DNA of 64,000 nt. It comes from Pelotomaculum isophthalicicum JI. Its GTDB lineage: Bacteria; Bacillota; Desulfotomaculia; Desulfotomaculales; Pelotomaculaceae. Under the pieces are notes generated by a model. That model was not told where the DNA came from. It saw nothing but the letters and a program-made list of their open reading frames with translations, and ran no database searches. The translations under genes and the position numbers were made by a program. Shown here piece after piece: positions 16,681-26,032 of the stretch. Within the stretch, counting starts at the first letter, position 1. Each line of letters starts with the position of its first letter. The DNA lies in NCBI RefSeq assembly GCF_029478095.1, contig NZ_JAKOAV010000001.1, positions 62,001-126,000 on the forward strand, written 5' to 3'.

Positions 16681-18483
16681 TTGGCAGCCATAATTATCCT
16701 GGATGAATTTACAGCCGGCCAGATTGCTGCCGGTGAAGTGGTTGAAAGGCCGGTTTCGGCAGTAAAAGAGCTGGTGGAAAACGCCCTGGACGCGGGCGCC
16801 TCCAGGATTACCATAGACCTGGCGGAGGGCGGCCTGGGCAGAATCACTGTTTCCGACAACGGCTGCGGAATGACGGCGGAAGACGTTCAGCTGGCTTTCC
16901 TGCGTCATGCCACCAGCAAGATCAAAAGCGCTGCTGACTTGCGCCGGGTGAACACGCTTGGTTTCCGGGGGGAGGCGCTGCCCAGCATAGCTGCGGTAGC
17001 CAAGGTGGCCATGACTACCCGCGTACCCGGCTCAATAACAGGGACGCGCGCTGAATTGCAGGCAGGTTCACTTGCCGCTGTAAGTCCGGCCGGGTGTGCG
17101 CCGGGTACTACTGTTGAAGTAAATGATTTGTTTTATAACACGCCGGCCAGACGCAAAACGATGAAAAACCCTTCCGCTGAAGGCGCGTTGTGTGGGGAAC
17201 TGGTGTCGAAAATGGCTCTGGCCAGGCCTGGTGTCCGTTTCGAATTGTTGACCCATGGCAAGCGTGTTTTTTATACACCAGGCACCGGCAGACTGATTGA
17301 TGCTGTGACAGCTGTTTATGGCCCGGGGCAAGGCAAGGAAATGATTGCGGTGAGTGCCGCGGATGGGGAGCTTAGCCTTGACGCTTATGCCGGAAAGCCT
17401 TCACTGAGCCGTAGTAACCGCAGCCACCTGACTATCATTGTCAACGGCCGTTATGTGCGCTGTCCGGCTGTTGTCACGGCAATTGAAGATGCTTACCGTG
17501 GCTTGCTGCCTCAAGGGCGCAGGCCTGTAGCTGTTTTATCTTTAACCGTGGCGCCGGAGCAGTTGGATGTCAATGTGCACCCGGCAAAGCTGGAAGTGCG
17601 CCTGCTGGAAGAAAAAAGAGTCGCCTCCATGGTTGCCGGCGCGCTCAGGAATGTGTTGCGCGGGGATCCGGTTATACCTGCCGCGATTGCTGAACGAGGT
17701 AACCGGTATCATTATAAGGAACCGGGCAAAAGTATTTTCATGCAGGTTCCGGCGATATTTTCACCGGAGCCGGAGCAAGATCAATCAGCCGTCAATCCGG
17801 AACCGGTTGATACAGTTGCGACCGGAAGTCCGGTTGCAAGCATTTTGCCTGATAAAACCGTTATTCCAGCGGAAAGATATAAGTTTCTCGAAGATACTGT
17901 TGAAGATAAAAAATTTCCCATTCTTCACCCGCTTGCCCAGTTGCTTCCGACGTATATTCTGGCAGGGGGAGAAGATGGTCTTTATATCATTGACCAGCAT
18001 GCCGCCCATGAGAGGGTTCTATATGAGGAATGCCTGGCCGGTCAGGGCAATTATCCCAGTCAATGTCTTCTTGTCCCGGAAACGCTGGAGCTTGAACACA
18101 GCGAGGCTTCGATCGTCATCGATCTGCTGCCCCGGTTTGCCGAAACGGGTTTTGTAATTGAACATTTCGGCGGCGACACGTTCTTGCTCAGGGGAGCGCC
18201 GTCCTATTTGCCGGCAGGCCGGGAGAAAGAGCTATTCCTGGACATGGTTGATTTCTTCAATGGAAAAGGTTCTGTTCCTGACCAGGCTGATTTTTTTAAA
18301 CGGCTTGCTTCCTCGATTGCTTGCAAGGGAGCGATCAAAGCCGGGGAAAAAATGCCGTTTGGCGCAATGGAAGCGTTGCTGAAAAGGTTGGCCCGCGCGG
18401 AAAATCCATTTACCTGTCCCCACGGCAGGCCTACTATTATTCACCTCTCCAACCGTGATCTGGAAACACGCTTTAAGAGGTAG
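16681..18483 (+). CDS. mutL: DNA mismatch repair protein MutL
   Basis: MutL couples mismatch recognition by MutS to strand removal. The GHKL ATPase domain shows IAAGEVVERPVSAVKELVEN, DNGCGM, ATSKI and NTLGFRGEALPSIA. The C-terminal endonuclease domain is intact: DQHAAHERVLYEE is the metal-binding motif, and ACKGAIKAGEKM and FTCPHGRPTII are the other conserved motifs. This is therefore a nicking MutL, as in most Gram-positives lacking MutH. The 600-aa length is normal. TTG start (MAAIIILDEFTAGQ) after a G-rich site. Confidence 0.97.
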   Translation: MAAIIILDEFTAGQIAAGEVVERPVSAVKELVENALDAGASRITIDLAEGGLGRITVSDNGCGMTAEDVQLAFLRHATSKIKSAADLRRVNTLGFRGEALPSIAAVAKVAMTTRVPGSITGTRAELQAGSLAAVSPAGCAPGTTVEVNDLFYNTPARRKTMKNPSAEGALCGELVSKMALARPGVRFELLTHGKRVFYTPGTGRLIDAVTAVYGPGQGKEMIAVSAADGELSLDAYAGKPSLSRSNRSHLTIIVNGRYVRCPAVVTAIEDAYRGLLPQGRRPVAVLSLTVAPEQLDVNVHPAKLEVRLLEEKRVASMVAGALRNVLRGDPVIPAAIAERGNRYHYKEPGKSIFMQVPAIFSPEPEQDQSAVNPEPVDTVATGSPVASILPDKTVIPAERYKFLEDTVEDKKFPILHPLAQLLPTYILAGGEDGLYIIDQHAAHERVLYEECLAGQGNYPSQCLLVPETLELEHSEASIVIDLLPRFAETGFVIEHFGGDTFLLRGAPSYLPAGREKELFLDMVDFFNGKGSVPDQADFFKRLASSIACKGAIKAGEKMPFGAMEALLKRLARAENPFTCPHGRPTIIHLSNRDLETRFKR

Positions 18484-18487
18484 TATA

Positions 18488-19285
18488 ATGAAATCACTCG
18501 GATTTGCTGTCACGACGTCTCATAGAGTGAAACCGGTTTTGGTGGAATACGCCAAACAGATAGCCGGGGAACTGGAAACCCGTTATGTGGAAAGGAACGA
18601 CCGGTCGATAGAGGCTTTGTCAGCGGAGCTCGGTGTGGAAGGGATGGTGGTTGTTAAATCGAAGAAAGTATCATTTGTGTCCCGCGCAGGGGAATTTTTT
18701 TTCCACCCGGGTATCGCCGGGCCGCGTATAAACGAACTAAAAAATGGGAAAACTGACCAGATGATTGACGCCATGTCCATCAAGCCGGGTAACAGTGTTT
18801 TGGATTGTACATTGGGTCTGGGGACAGACGCCATTGTAGCGAGCTATACTGTCGGCAATAGCGGCCGGGTTGTCGGGTTGGAGAATTCACCGGTCATAGC
18901 TTATCTTGTTAAATCCGGTCTTGCATCTTACCCGGTAGCTGACGGGGACACTTTCACCGCCATGCGAAGAGTGGAGGTTGTTCAGGCGGATCACCGTGAT
19001 TACCTGCGGACGCTGCCGGCAGGCAGTTTCGACGTTATATATTTCGACCCTATGTTCCGCCTGCCCGGACGGCGGTCACCGGCCATAAACAACTTACGCG
19101 CCCTGGCTGATCCCGAACCGCTTGACCGGGAAACAATCAACCTCGCCGTAAAAATAGCGAACAAACGGGTGGTGGTCAAAGAAAGGCGGGGCAGCGCGGA
19201 ATTCGGGCGCTTGGGTTTTGAAAAAATACAGGGGGGGAGGTATGCCCCAGTAGTATACGGGGTAATAAACTGTCAGGGTCTATAA
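18488..19285 (+). CDS. SAM-dependent methyltransferase, RsmJ-like (YpiP-type)
   Basis: A 265-aa class-I methyltransferase. The SAM loop is SVLDCTLGLGTDAIVASYTV. The catalytic or base-binding motif is VIYFDPMFRLPGR (DP-x-F), as in RsmJ-type rRNA methyltransferases. An N-terminal domain of about 90 residues precedes it. The location between mutL and miaA is typical for this family in Peptococcaceae. ATG 18488 lies 2 bp after the mutL stop, with AAGAGG as ribosome site; upstream in-frame starts would overlap mutL. Substrate assignment to 16S rRNA is by homology only. Confidence 0.75.
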   Translation: MKSLGFAVTTSHRVKPVLVEYAKQIAGELETRYVERNDRSIEALSAELGVEGMVVVKSKKVSFVSRAGEFFFHPGIAGPRINELKNGKTDQMIDAMSIKPGNSVLDCTLGLGTDAIVASYTVGNSGRVVGLENSPVIAYLVKSGLASYPVADGDTFTAMRRVEVVQADHRDYLRTLPAGSFDVIYFDPMFRLPGRRSPAINNLRALADPEPLDRETINLAVKIANKRVVVKERRGSAEFGRLGFEKIQGGRYAPVVYGVINCQGL

Positions 19286-19286
19286 T

Positions 19287-20240
19287 ATGTGTGAGAATAA
19301 AAATTATCTGCCGCCCCTGTTGGTCATTGCCGGGCCGACGGCGACCGGAAAGAGCGAAGTGGCGGTACATGTGGCCGGGGCAATCGGCGGAGAAATTGTT
19401 TCAGCGGACTCAATGCTGGTTTACCGGCAGATGGATATCGGTACCGCGAAACCAACGAAAGAAGTAATGCGCGGTGTACCACATCACCTGATTAATATCG
19501 TAGATCCCGATCAGGATTATAGTGTGGCGATATATCAAGAACGAGCCAGGGAGGTAATTGCGGATATCCAGGCCAGGGGCAGGTTACCTGTTCTCACCGG
19601 CGGCACCGGGCTTTATATCAGATCTGTCATCGATCATTACGACTTTACCGGAGCATGCCGCGATGAATCATTGCGGGCAAAGCTGTTAAGCGAAGCCCAA
19701 AACAATGGTTGCGAATCGCTTCACCTTCGCCTGGCCGAAGTCGACAGGCAATCCGCGGCTAAACTGCATCCCAGGGATGTGAGGCGGGTAATCCGCGCGT
19801 TGGAAGTATATTATCTCACAGGAAAGCCCCTTTCCAGCTACTGGAAAATGGAAAAATGTGCTGAGCCGTTATATAATTTAGTTTTTATTGGTTTAACAAT
19901 GGCCAGGGGGGAACTTTACCGGCGGATTGAGCAAAGAGTGGAAGCAATGATTGGAGCGGGACTGGTGGATGAAGTGCGCGGACTTCTTAACGCGGGATAC
20001 AGCCCCGGGCTTACTTCAATGCAGGGATTAGGATATAAAGAGATAGTTGCTCATCTGGCAGGGGAATTGTCTTTACCGGAAGCTGTTGAATTGTTGAAAA
20101 GGAATACCAGGCGTTTCGCCAAAAGACAACTGACCTGGTTCCGCCGCGACGGGCGGATCAAGTGGCTGGCAGTGGATCCTCCCATGGGACTGCAGTCGGC
20201 TGTTCAAGAAATTATCAGAAATATTGAAGGAGTATTTTAA
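19287..20240 (+). CDS. miaA: tRNA dimethylallyltransferase MiaA
   Basis: MiaA prenylates A37 of tRNAs, giving the substrate for MiaB. The P-loop is [18 protein letters not shown], followed by [34 protein letters not shown], and the tRNA-binding segment [12 protein letters not shown]. The 317-aa length matches the family. It starts one base after the methyltransferase stop and is followed by hfq, the usual order. Confidence 0.97.
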   Translation: MCENKNYLPPLLVIAGPTATGKSEVAVHVAGAIGGEIVSADSMLVYRQMDIGTAKPTKEVMRGVPHHLINIVDPDQDYSVAIYQERAREVIADIQARGRLPVLTGGTGLYIRSVIDHYDFTGACRDESLRAKLLSEAQNNGCESLHLRLAEVDRQSAAKLHPRDVRRVIRALEVYYLTGKPLSSYWKMEKCAEPLYNLVFIGLTMARGELYRRIEQRVEAMIGAGLVDEVRGLLNAGYSPGLTSMQGLGYKEIVAHLAGELSLPEAVELLKRNTRRFAKRQLTWFRRDGRIKWLAVDPPMGLQSAVQEIIRNIEGVF

Positions 20241-20293
20241 GATTTATAGAAATAGAAACATATAAGAAAAATATTCCAACGGAGGGATCTCCT

Positions 20294-20539
20294 ATGACTA
20301 AACCACAAATTAACCTACAAGACGCTTTTTTAAACCAATGTAGGAAGGAGAATATCCCCGTTACCATTTTCCTCGTCAATGGTTTTCAGCTGAAAGGCAT
20401 GGTAAGGGGCTTTGATAACTTTACAGTAATCCTGGAAAGTGACGGAAAACAGAAAATGGTTTATAAACACGCCATCTCTACGGTTGAACCCCTTAAACCT
20501 GTAAATACCACTTTTACAGATACAAAGAGCGCTTATTAA
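20294..20539 (+). CDS. hfq: RNA chaperone Hfq
   Basis: An 81-aa Sm-like protein that forms a hexameric ring and binds small RNAs and mRNAs. The Sm1 motif is [20 protein letters not shown] and the Sm2 motif is [15 protein letters not shown] (YKHAIST). A GGAGGGATCTCC leader with a strong ribosome site precedes the ATG. A terminator follows directly. Confidence 0.97.
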   Translation: MTKPQINLQDAFLNQCRKENIPVTIFLVNGFQLKGMVRGFDNFTVILESDGKQKMVYKHAISTVEPLKPVNTTFTDTKSAY

Positions 20540-20557
20540 AATCACGTTGGGTAAACA

Positions 20558-20590
20558 AAACGGCTCCTCTTAAGAGGGGCCTGTTTTTTT
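20558..20590 (+). terminator. Rho-independent terminator after hfq
   Basis: GGCTCCTC pairs with GAGGGGCC around a TTAA loop, followed by TGTTTTTTT. This ends the mutL-miaA-hfq unit. Confidence 0.85.
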
Positions 20591-20655
20591 GGTCGTAATA
20601 GTCCGGTTCGGGCGTATAATGTTAATGATAAAGCCCGAGAGGTGGCTGAATTACG

Positions 20656-21600
20656 GTGAAGGTAAAAAAATGGGACATCCGGGAGCTTGGAGGGGGCATG
20701 GGTAACGGCAGCCGGAACAGGAAAAAAAACGTCCTGAGTCTGCAGGCTGCCGTCAAGGCCGCACATACCGGAGAGGAACAGTGTCTTCAACAGAACGCCG
20801 GCGATATTATGCGGGAACTGTATAATCTGGTTGGTCTGCATGAAGTGAAAAAATTAATAGAAGAAATTTACGCGTTTGTGGAGATCCAGAGGCGGAGACA
20901 GAAAGAAAAGCTGGCTGCCGAGCCGCTTGTGTTGCACATGATTTTCAAGGGCAACCCCGGCACCGGCAAAACTACTGTGGCCAGGATACTGGGCAAGCTG
21001 TTCAGAGAGGTTGGCGTGTTGCCGAAAGGTCATCTTGTTGAAGTCGAAAGGGCTGATCTGGTAGGTGAGTTCATTGGTCATACCGCTCAGAAAACGAGAG
21101 AGCAGATCAAAAAGGCGCTGGGAGGCATCTTGTTTGTTGACGAGGCATACGCGTTGGCCAGGGGCGGGGAAAAGGACTTCGGCAAAGAGGCCATAGATAC
21201 CATGGTTAAGAGCATGGAGGACTACCGTGACAGCCTGATTCTTATCCTGGCGGGCTATCACGATGAAATGGACTGGTTTGTGGAAACTAACCCCGGTTTG
21301 CGTTCGCGCTTTCCTATTAATATATCTTTTCCCGACTACAGCAACAGGGAACTGCTCGCCATCGCCGATTTGATGCTGCAGCGAAGGCAGTATGTTCTGT
21401 CCAGCGGCGCCAGGGATGAGTTGCGTTTTTTTATTGAAAAGGAGCATAAGCTGCACGAGCACAGCGGCAACGCCCGCATGGTAAGAAACCTTGTCGAAAA
21501 GGCGATCCGCCGCCAGGCCGTTCGCCTGATGAAAAAAAACTGCGAATTGAGCCGCGTGGATTTGATGTCGATTGTCAGAGAGGACCTGGGAGGGAGTTAA
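20656..21600 (+). CDS. spoVK: AAA ATPase, SpoVK/CbbX family
   Basis: A 314-aa AAA+ protein related to stage V sporulation protein K and CbbX. The core has LVGLHEVKKLIEEIYAFVE, the Walker A FKGNPGTGKTTVARILGKL, Walker B GGILFVDEAYALARGG, and the arginine-finger region TNPGLRSRFPINI. The position just after hfq and before ynbB is the standard location of spoVK in clostridial genomes and points to a spore-forming organism. GTG start with AGAGGTGG upstream. The first 50 residues are a variable basic extension. Confidence 0.9.
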   Translation: MKVKKWDIRELGGGMGNGSRNRKKNVLSLQAAVKAAHTGEEQCLQQNAGDIMRELYNLVGLHEVKKLIEEIYAFVEIQRRRQKEKLAAEPLVLHMIFKGNPGTGKTTVARILGKLFREVGVLPKGHLVEVERADLVGEFIGHTAQKTREQIKKALGGILFVDEAYALARGGEKDFGKEAIDTMVKSMEDYRDSLILILAGYHDEMDWFVETNPGLRSRFPINISFPDYSNRELLAIADLMLQRRQYVLSSGARDELRFFIEKEHKLHEHSGNARMVRNLVEKAIRRQAVRLMKKNCELSRVDLMSIVREDLGGS

Positions 21601-21601
21601 A

Positions 21602-22849
21602 ATGGCTTATTACAACCAAGATCTAGTAAGTTTGTCTGCCGAGGTGGATAACGAAGTTCAACCGGTTTACCGCTTGATTGAAGACATGGCCTTGAAAAAC
21701 CATGCCAAGGTGCTGGAGTCATTCCGGCGGGTGAGAGTCAGCGAATTTCATTTGAAAGGATCAACCGGCTACGGCTATGGGGATCAGGGGAGGGCCGCGC
21801 TTGAAGAAGTTTACGCGGCCGTTTTCCGGGCGGAGGCGGCATTGGTCAGGAGCCAGTTTGTTTCAGGCACTCATGCTATTGCCGCGTGTCTTTACGGCGT
21901 TTTGCGGCCGGGAGATGAACTTCTTGCAGTGCAGGGCGAACCGTATGACACACTTGGTGAAATGATCGGCGTCAGGGGCGAGTCAAACGGTTCGTTGCGG
22001 GAGTTTGGAGTGATCTATAAACAGGTTGACCCGTCGCCGGGCGGCGGGATAGATTACCCGGCAGTCGAAGAGGCGTTGGGAGACAAGACAAAAATGGTTA
22101 TGCTCCAGCGTTCCAGAGGCTACCACTGGGGACCTTCTTTGGGAATCAATGAAATGAAAAAGTTAATTAGTTTCATCAAGCAGAAAAAACCGGACGTGGT
22201 CGTTTTTGTCGACAACTGCTATGGTGAATTTGTTGAAAATGAAGAACCGGTGGAAGCAGGCGCCGATCTGGCGGCCGGATCGTTGATTAAAAATCCCGGA
22301 GGTGGTGTTGCACCTACCGGAGGGTATATAGTGGGAAGGAAAAAGTATGTTGATGCGGCTGCCAACCGTTGGAGCGCTCCGGGCATCGGAGCGGAAGTCG
22401 GGCCTTCTCAGGACTGCCAGCGCTTGCTTTTTCAGGGTTTGTTTCTTGCGCCGCATATTGTCGCGGAAGCGCTTAAGGGCATGGTATTTGCCGCAAGATT
22501 TTTTGAAAAACTGGGATTCGCGGTCATGCCGGAATACCACGAGGAGCGCAATGATATTGTACAGGCTATCGGCCTTGGAGCGCCGGAGCGGATGGTGGCT
22601 TTTTGCCGGGGTCTCCAGGGGGCTTCTCCGGTAGATTCCCATGTCCGTCCGGAACCGAACGCAATGCCTGGTTACGGGGACCCGGTGATTATGGCCGCGG
22701 GAACATTTATCCAGGGCGCTTCGCTGGAATTGAGCGCGGATGGCCCGATCCGCCCGCCTTATGCTGTTTACCTACAGGGAGGGCTTTCCAAAGAATACGT
22801 CAAATTGGCCGTGCTTAGCGCCGCCAGGGAAGTGCTGAAGTTGGGTTGA
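21602..22849 (+). CDS. ynbB: YnbB/methionine-gamma-lyase-family PLP protein
   Basis: A 415-aa PLP-dependent fold-type-I protein historically called aluminium resistance protein. The N-terminus reads YYNQDLVSLSAEVDNEVQPV. The likely PLP lysine is in AAGSLIKNPGGGVAPTGGYI, and VVVFVDNCYGEFVE supplies the Asp that contacts the pyridine nitrogen. The true reaction is not established. ATG 21602 follows GGGAGGGAG; upstream in-frame codons lie inside spoVK. It is coupled to spoVK. Confidence 0.88.
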   Translation: MAYYNQDLVSLSAEVDNEVQPVYRLIEDMALKNHAKVLESFRRVRVSEFHLKGSTGYGYGDQGRAALEEVYAAVFRAEAALVRSQFVSGTHAIAACLYGVLRPGDELLAVQGEPYDTLGEMIGVRGESNGSLREFGVIYKQVDPSPGGGIDYPAVEEALGDKTKMVMLQRSRGYHWGPSLGINEMKKLISFIKQKKPDVVVFVDNCYGEFVENEEPVEAGADLAAGSLIKNPGGGVAPTGGYIVGRKKYVDAAANRWSAPGIGAEVGPSQDCQRLLFQGLFLAPHIVAEALKGMVFAARFFEKLGFAVMPEYHEERNDIVQAIGLGAPERMVAFCRGLQGASPVDSHVRPEPNAMPGYGDPVIMAAGTFIQGASLELSADGPIRPPYAVYLQGGLSKEYVKLAVLSAAREVLKLG

Positions 22850-22998
22850 GGTCTGCCAGATATAAATTTAAGGAAATTTTTATTTTAGAATTTTAAGAAA
22901 GTTTAAATAATAAGAAGGTTTTTTTTAATTACTAGCGAAACTTTATAAGGAAAAGAGCATTATTTTCGTTTACGTTGTCAATTGGCGGTGGTGTATTG

Positions 22999-23922
22999 GT
23001 GAATTTTAAGCAATTGGAGTCATTTTTGTGGGTGGCCGAACTGCAGAGCTTCACTAAAGCGGCCCGCCAGCTGTATATGAGTCAGCCGGCTGTCAGCTTT
23101 CAGATCAAAGCGCTTGAAGAGGACCTTGAGGTAATGCTGTTCAAGCGCGGTGACAAGAAGATGGTTTTAACAGACGCGGGGCAACTTTTGTACCGGGAAG
23201 CGAAGCAAATGTTCCGGCATTACCAAAAGATCAAGGCTGGATTGGACGATTTGAAAGGGCTGAAAACCGGGCACCTGATTGTAGGCGCCGGTACCATACC
23301 GGGAGAATACTTGCTGCCGCTGCTTATTGGGGAGTTTAAAAAAAAGTACCCCGGCATTCAAATTACTCTCAAAGTATCGGGAAGCGGGCAGGTTGAACGT
23401 TGGGTCCGGGAGCGGGAAATAGATCTCGGCATTACCGGCGCGCTGATGGAAGGTCAAGAAATTGAATGCAGCCCATGGTTGCAGGACGAGCTATTGTTAA
23501 TTGTCCCTCCGTTACACCCGTGGGTTAACTCCGGTACTGTAAAAGTTTCAGATTTGAAGAGCGAAACGATGATTTTCCGTGAACAAGGGTCGGGAACCCG
23601 CCGGACTATTGAACAAAAGCTGGCTGAGCAAGGTATAACCGTGGATCAGATACCCCAGGGGATTGAATTGGGCAGCTCAAGGGCCGTAATAACGGCAGTC
23701 GAAGCCGGTCTGGGAGTGAGTATCGTATCAAAGTACGCTGTCAGGGAATCGCTGGAACTGGAGCGGGTGAGGGAAGTTCATATAGATGACTTTGACTTGA
23801 GCCGTACTCTCTATCAAGTCCGTCACAGCCAAAGCATGGCCGGGTTCGCTATTGACGCTTTTACCGATTTTATAAATAATGATGAGGTTTATAAGGTTTT
23901 TGACTTTAAAAAAACACCGTAA
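22999..23922 (+). CDS. LysR-family transcriptional regulator
   Basis: A 307-aa LysR regulator: winged helix-turn-helix in residues 1-60 (FKQLESFLWVAELQSFTKAA, SQPAVSFQIKALEEDL), then a periplasmic-binding-like effector domain (GHLIVGAGTIPGEYLLP, ...FREQGSGTRRTIE). The effector domain resembles CysB/CysL-type and selenium-metabolism-associated LysR proteins, which would fit the selenium-dependent hydroxylase genes at 41-52 kb, but this is only resemblance. GTG 22999 gives the normal MNFKQLESF start. It converges on lexA across a shared terminator. Confidence 0.87.
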   Translation: MNFKQLESFLWVAELQSFTKAARQLYMSQPAVSFQIKALEEDLEVMLFKRGDKKMVLTDAGQLLYREAKQMFRHYQKIKAGLDDLKGLKTGHLIVGAGTIPGEYLLPLLIGEFKKKYPGIQITLKVSGSGQVERWVREREIDLGITGALMEGQEIECSPWLQDELLLIVPPLHPWVNSGTVKVSDLKSETMIFREQGSGTRRTIEQKLAEQGITVDQIPQGIELGSSRAVITAVEAGLGVSIVSKYAVRESLELERVREVHIDDFDLSRTLYQVRHSQSMAGFAIDAFTDFINNDEVYKVFDFKKTP

Positions 23923-23939
23923 CTGTCACGGTGTTTTTT
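23909..23939. terminator. Bidirectional terminator between LysR gene and lexA
   Basis: AAAAACACCGT pairs with ACGGTGTTTTT around a 7-nt loop. A-rich and T-rich flanks make it functional on both strands for the two converging genes. Confidence 0.85.
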
Positions 23940-23973
23940 ACCGATTTTTATTCCTTGTATTATTCCTTGTATA

Positions 23974-24585
23974 TCAATGTATTTTTCGCAGCAAACCTGC
24001 GACTTTACCGAGTACTTGAACATTTCTCGCATATATGGGTTCGAGCAATCTGTTTTCAGGCTGGAGTCTGATCCGGTCATCCTCTTTAAAAAAACGTTTA
24101 ACAGTCGCTTCTTCTTCCAATAGGGCGACAACTATTTCACCGTTGTCGGCAACATGTTGCTGTCTTACTATAACCATGTCTCCATCCAGGATACCTGCTT
24201 CGACCATGCTGTCACCTTTTACCGTGAGCATAAAAAATTCGCCGGTTCCAGTAAAAAAGGAGGGGAGCGGAAAGGTGTCTTCCCTGTTCTCTGTGGCCAG
24301 CAGCGGCACACCGGCGGCCACCCGTCCCAGCAGAGGGACGCTGATTAATTCTATGTTGTTTTCTTTGCTGTCACTTAGCACTTCCATCGCCCTTGGTTTG
24401 GTCGCGTCACGCCTGAGGTAACCTTTTCCTTCCAATCTCTTTAAGTAACCGTGTACTGTAGAGCTTGAGCTTAAACCTACGGCCTGTCCAATCTCCCTGA
24501 CCGAGGGCGGGTATCCTTTCTCCCGGATATTTTTTTTAATGACGGCCAGGACAAGTTCTTCTTTTGAGGTGAGTTGATCACTCAT
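23974..24585 (-). CDS. lexA: SOS repressor LexA
   Basis: LexA represses DNA-damage genes and cleaves itself when bound to RecA filaments. The 203-aa product has a helix-turn-helix ([20 protein letters not shown]), the self-cleavage site Ala-Gly in [12 protein letters not shown], the catalytic Ser in [14 protein letters not shown] and the catalytic Lys in EEATVKRFF. The gene reads leftward, convergent with the LysR gene. A possible LexA box lies in the upstream region. Confidence 0.97.
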   Translation of the reverse strand: MSDQLTSKEELVLAVIKKNIREKGYPPSVREIGQAVGLSSSSTVHGYLKRLEGKGYLRRDATKPRAMEVLSDSKENNIELISVPLLGRVAAGVPLLATENREDTFPLPSFFTGTGEFFMLTVKGDSMVEAGILDGDMVIVRQQHVADNGEIVVALLEEEATVKRFFKEDDRIRLQPENRLLEPIYARNVQVLGKVAGLLRKIH

Positions 24586-24643
24586 TTTTTCACCAGCCTT
24601 TAATATAATGCTAGTAATATTATACCATAAATAATGAAAATAA

Positions 24644-24657
24644 AAAACATAAGTTCG
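24644..24657 (-). promoter_or_regulatory. Possible LexA box upstream of lexA
   Basis: AAAACATAAGTTCG matches 11 of 14 positions of the Gram-positive SOS box CGAACRNRYGTTYG. One half-site (GTTCG) is perfect and the other weak. It lies about 60 bp upstream of the lexA start, where autoregulation would be expected. Confidence 0.35.
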
Positions 24658-24716
24658 GTACTGGTTTGGTTGAAACTGTTGGAATTTATTTGAATCAACA
24701 CGCGGTATTTTTTTTG

Positions 24717-24759
24717 AGGGTTTCAGGTGACGTGTACCTTGCGCGTTCTCTGAAACCCT
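24717..24759. terminator. Hairpin between lexA and fumarase alpha
   Basis: AGGGTTTCAG (24717-24726) is a perfect 10-bp inverted match to CTGAAACCCT (24750-24759) with a 23-nt loop. T-runs lie on both sides (TTTTTTTT before, TTTCTATTTTT after). It may be a terminator or a leader hairpin of the fumarase gene. Confidence 0.4.
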
Positions 24760-24876
24760 TTCTATTTTTGATTTGTAAACATTTTTGCCCTGTGATAAAA
24801 TCTTAACGATTAATAGTCATGCAGGTGCAATTTTGTTTTAGAGGGAAAAATATACTCTGCTCTGGGAGGTTTTAAT

Positions 24877-25719
24877 ATCAAAATTATTCATGCTGCTGAA
24901 ATAGTTGAGGCGGTTGCCGGGCTGTGCCAGGAAGCCAATTTTAACCTGGGGCATGATATGCTGGAAGGACTGCAAAGAGCTTACGAACAGGAAGTCTCTA
25001 TTAATGGAAAAGAGATTATAAAACAATTGCTTGCAAATGCTGAAATTGCCCGCGAAGAGAAAATTCCGATATGTCAGGATACGGGTTTTACAGTTGTTTT
25101 TGTTGAGTTGGGTCAGGATGTGCGCGTTGTGGGTGGTGATTTTTACGGCGCGATCAATGAAGGTGTGCGAAAAGGGTATACTGAAGGCTATTTAAGGAAA
25201 TCTATTGTAAGCCATCCGCTGGAGCGCGAGAATACTGGCGACAACACACCGGCTGTGATTCATACCAAGATTGTTCCCGGTGAAAACATTCGGTTGATTG
25301 TCGCTCCAAAAGGCGGAGGAAGTGAAAATATGAGCGCTGTTAAAATGTTGAAACCGTCTGAAGGAGTACAAGGCTTAAAAAAGTTTGTTGTAGAGGTGGT
25401 TAAGGCCGCCGGTCCAAATCCCTGTCCGCCGGTGGTTGTTGGCGTGGGCGCCGGCGGCACCTTTGAAAAGGCCGCCCAATTGTCAAAAGAGGCGTTGTTG
25501 AGAGATTTAGGGAAAGAAAGTCAATATCCGGATATCGCGAAATTAGAAAAAGAGTTATTGGATGAAATTAATCGCCTCGGTATAGGGCCGCAAGGATTAG
25601 GCGGAAGAATAACCGCCCTGGCAGTCCATATCGAGATTTACCCCACCCATATCGCCAGCCTGCCGGTGGCTGTGAATATTAACTGCCATGCGGCGCGGCA
25701 CAAGGAAGCGGTATTGTAA
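24877..25719 (+). CDS. fumA: Fumarate hydratase class I, alpha subunit
   Basis: The alpha subunit (N-terminal half) of two-subunit class-I fumarase, which interconverts fumarate and malate with a [4Fe-4S] cluster. The cluster cysteines are in EEKIPICQDTGF, in GPNPCPPVVVGVGAGGTFEK and in VNINCHAARH. The first ATG in frame (24958) would remove about 27 conserved residues (KIIHAAEIVEAVAGLCQEAN). The frame is open upstream with no ATG, GTG or TTG between the stop at 24814 and 24958. An ATC codon at 24877 stands 7 bases after GGGAGG, so initiation at ATC is likely, or the base is a sequence error. The start is therefore uncertain. The product is about 280 aa. The beta subunit follows after a repeat insertion. 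Confidence 0.93.
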   Translation: MKIIHAAEIVEAVAGLCQEANFNLGHDMLEGLQRAYEQEVSINGKEIIKQLLANAEIAREEKIPICQDTGFTVVFVELGQDVRVVGGDFYGAINEGVRKGYTEGYLRKSIVSHPLERENTGDNTPAVIHTKIVPGENIRLIVAPKGGGSENMSAVKMLKPSEGVQGLKKFVVEVVKAAGPNPCPPVVVGVGAGGTFEKAAQLSKEALLRDLGKESQYPDIAKLEKELLDEINRLGIGPQGLGGRITALAVHIEIYPTHIASLPVAVNINCHAARHKEAVL

Positions 25720-25725
25720 AAATAT

Positions 25726-26012
25726 CAGTAGTCAGTAGTCAGTAGTCAGGAACCAGGGACCAGGAACCAGGAACCAGGAACAGAATAAAGGAATAGTTTA
25801 TCGTCTCAGGAAATTCTGAATTCTCCCCAAAAATAAAACTAACCATTTTCACCCATCTAATGATGAAGCGAAGCTTCATGGGTGTCTGACCACTGAATTC
25901 TGAATGCCTGGAATATCTTTACAGGAGCCAAAAGTTGGGAGTTAGAATAAGAGAATGGTTTATTATTTAGAGATTTTGAATACTGACTACTGACTACTGA
26001 CTACTTGAGTTA
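25726..26012 (+). repeat. Repeat element, copy E (compound), between the fumarase subunit genes
   Basis: The left array is GTAGTCA units followed by a variant GGAACCA array (25726-25790). A second part near 25935 has AGAATAAGAGAATGGTTTAT, the interior sequence shared with copies D and G. The right arm is ATACTGACTACTGACTACTG (25979-26010). Between them lies about 100 bp of unrelated sequence with a small palindrome, ATGAAGCGAAGCTTCAT. It seems to be two nested or tandem insertions. Confidence 0.82.
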
Positions 26013-26032
26013 TGCGACAGGTGGTGATCTAA

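Noticed and set aside
17567-18157. Second plus-strand frame inside mutL
   Set aside because: Out of frame with the conserved MutL linker and endonuclease domain; no ribosome site.
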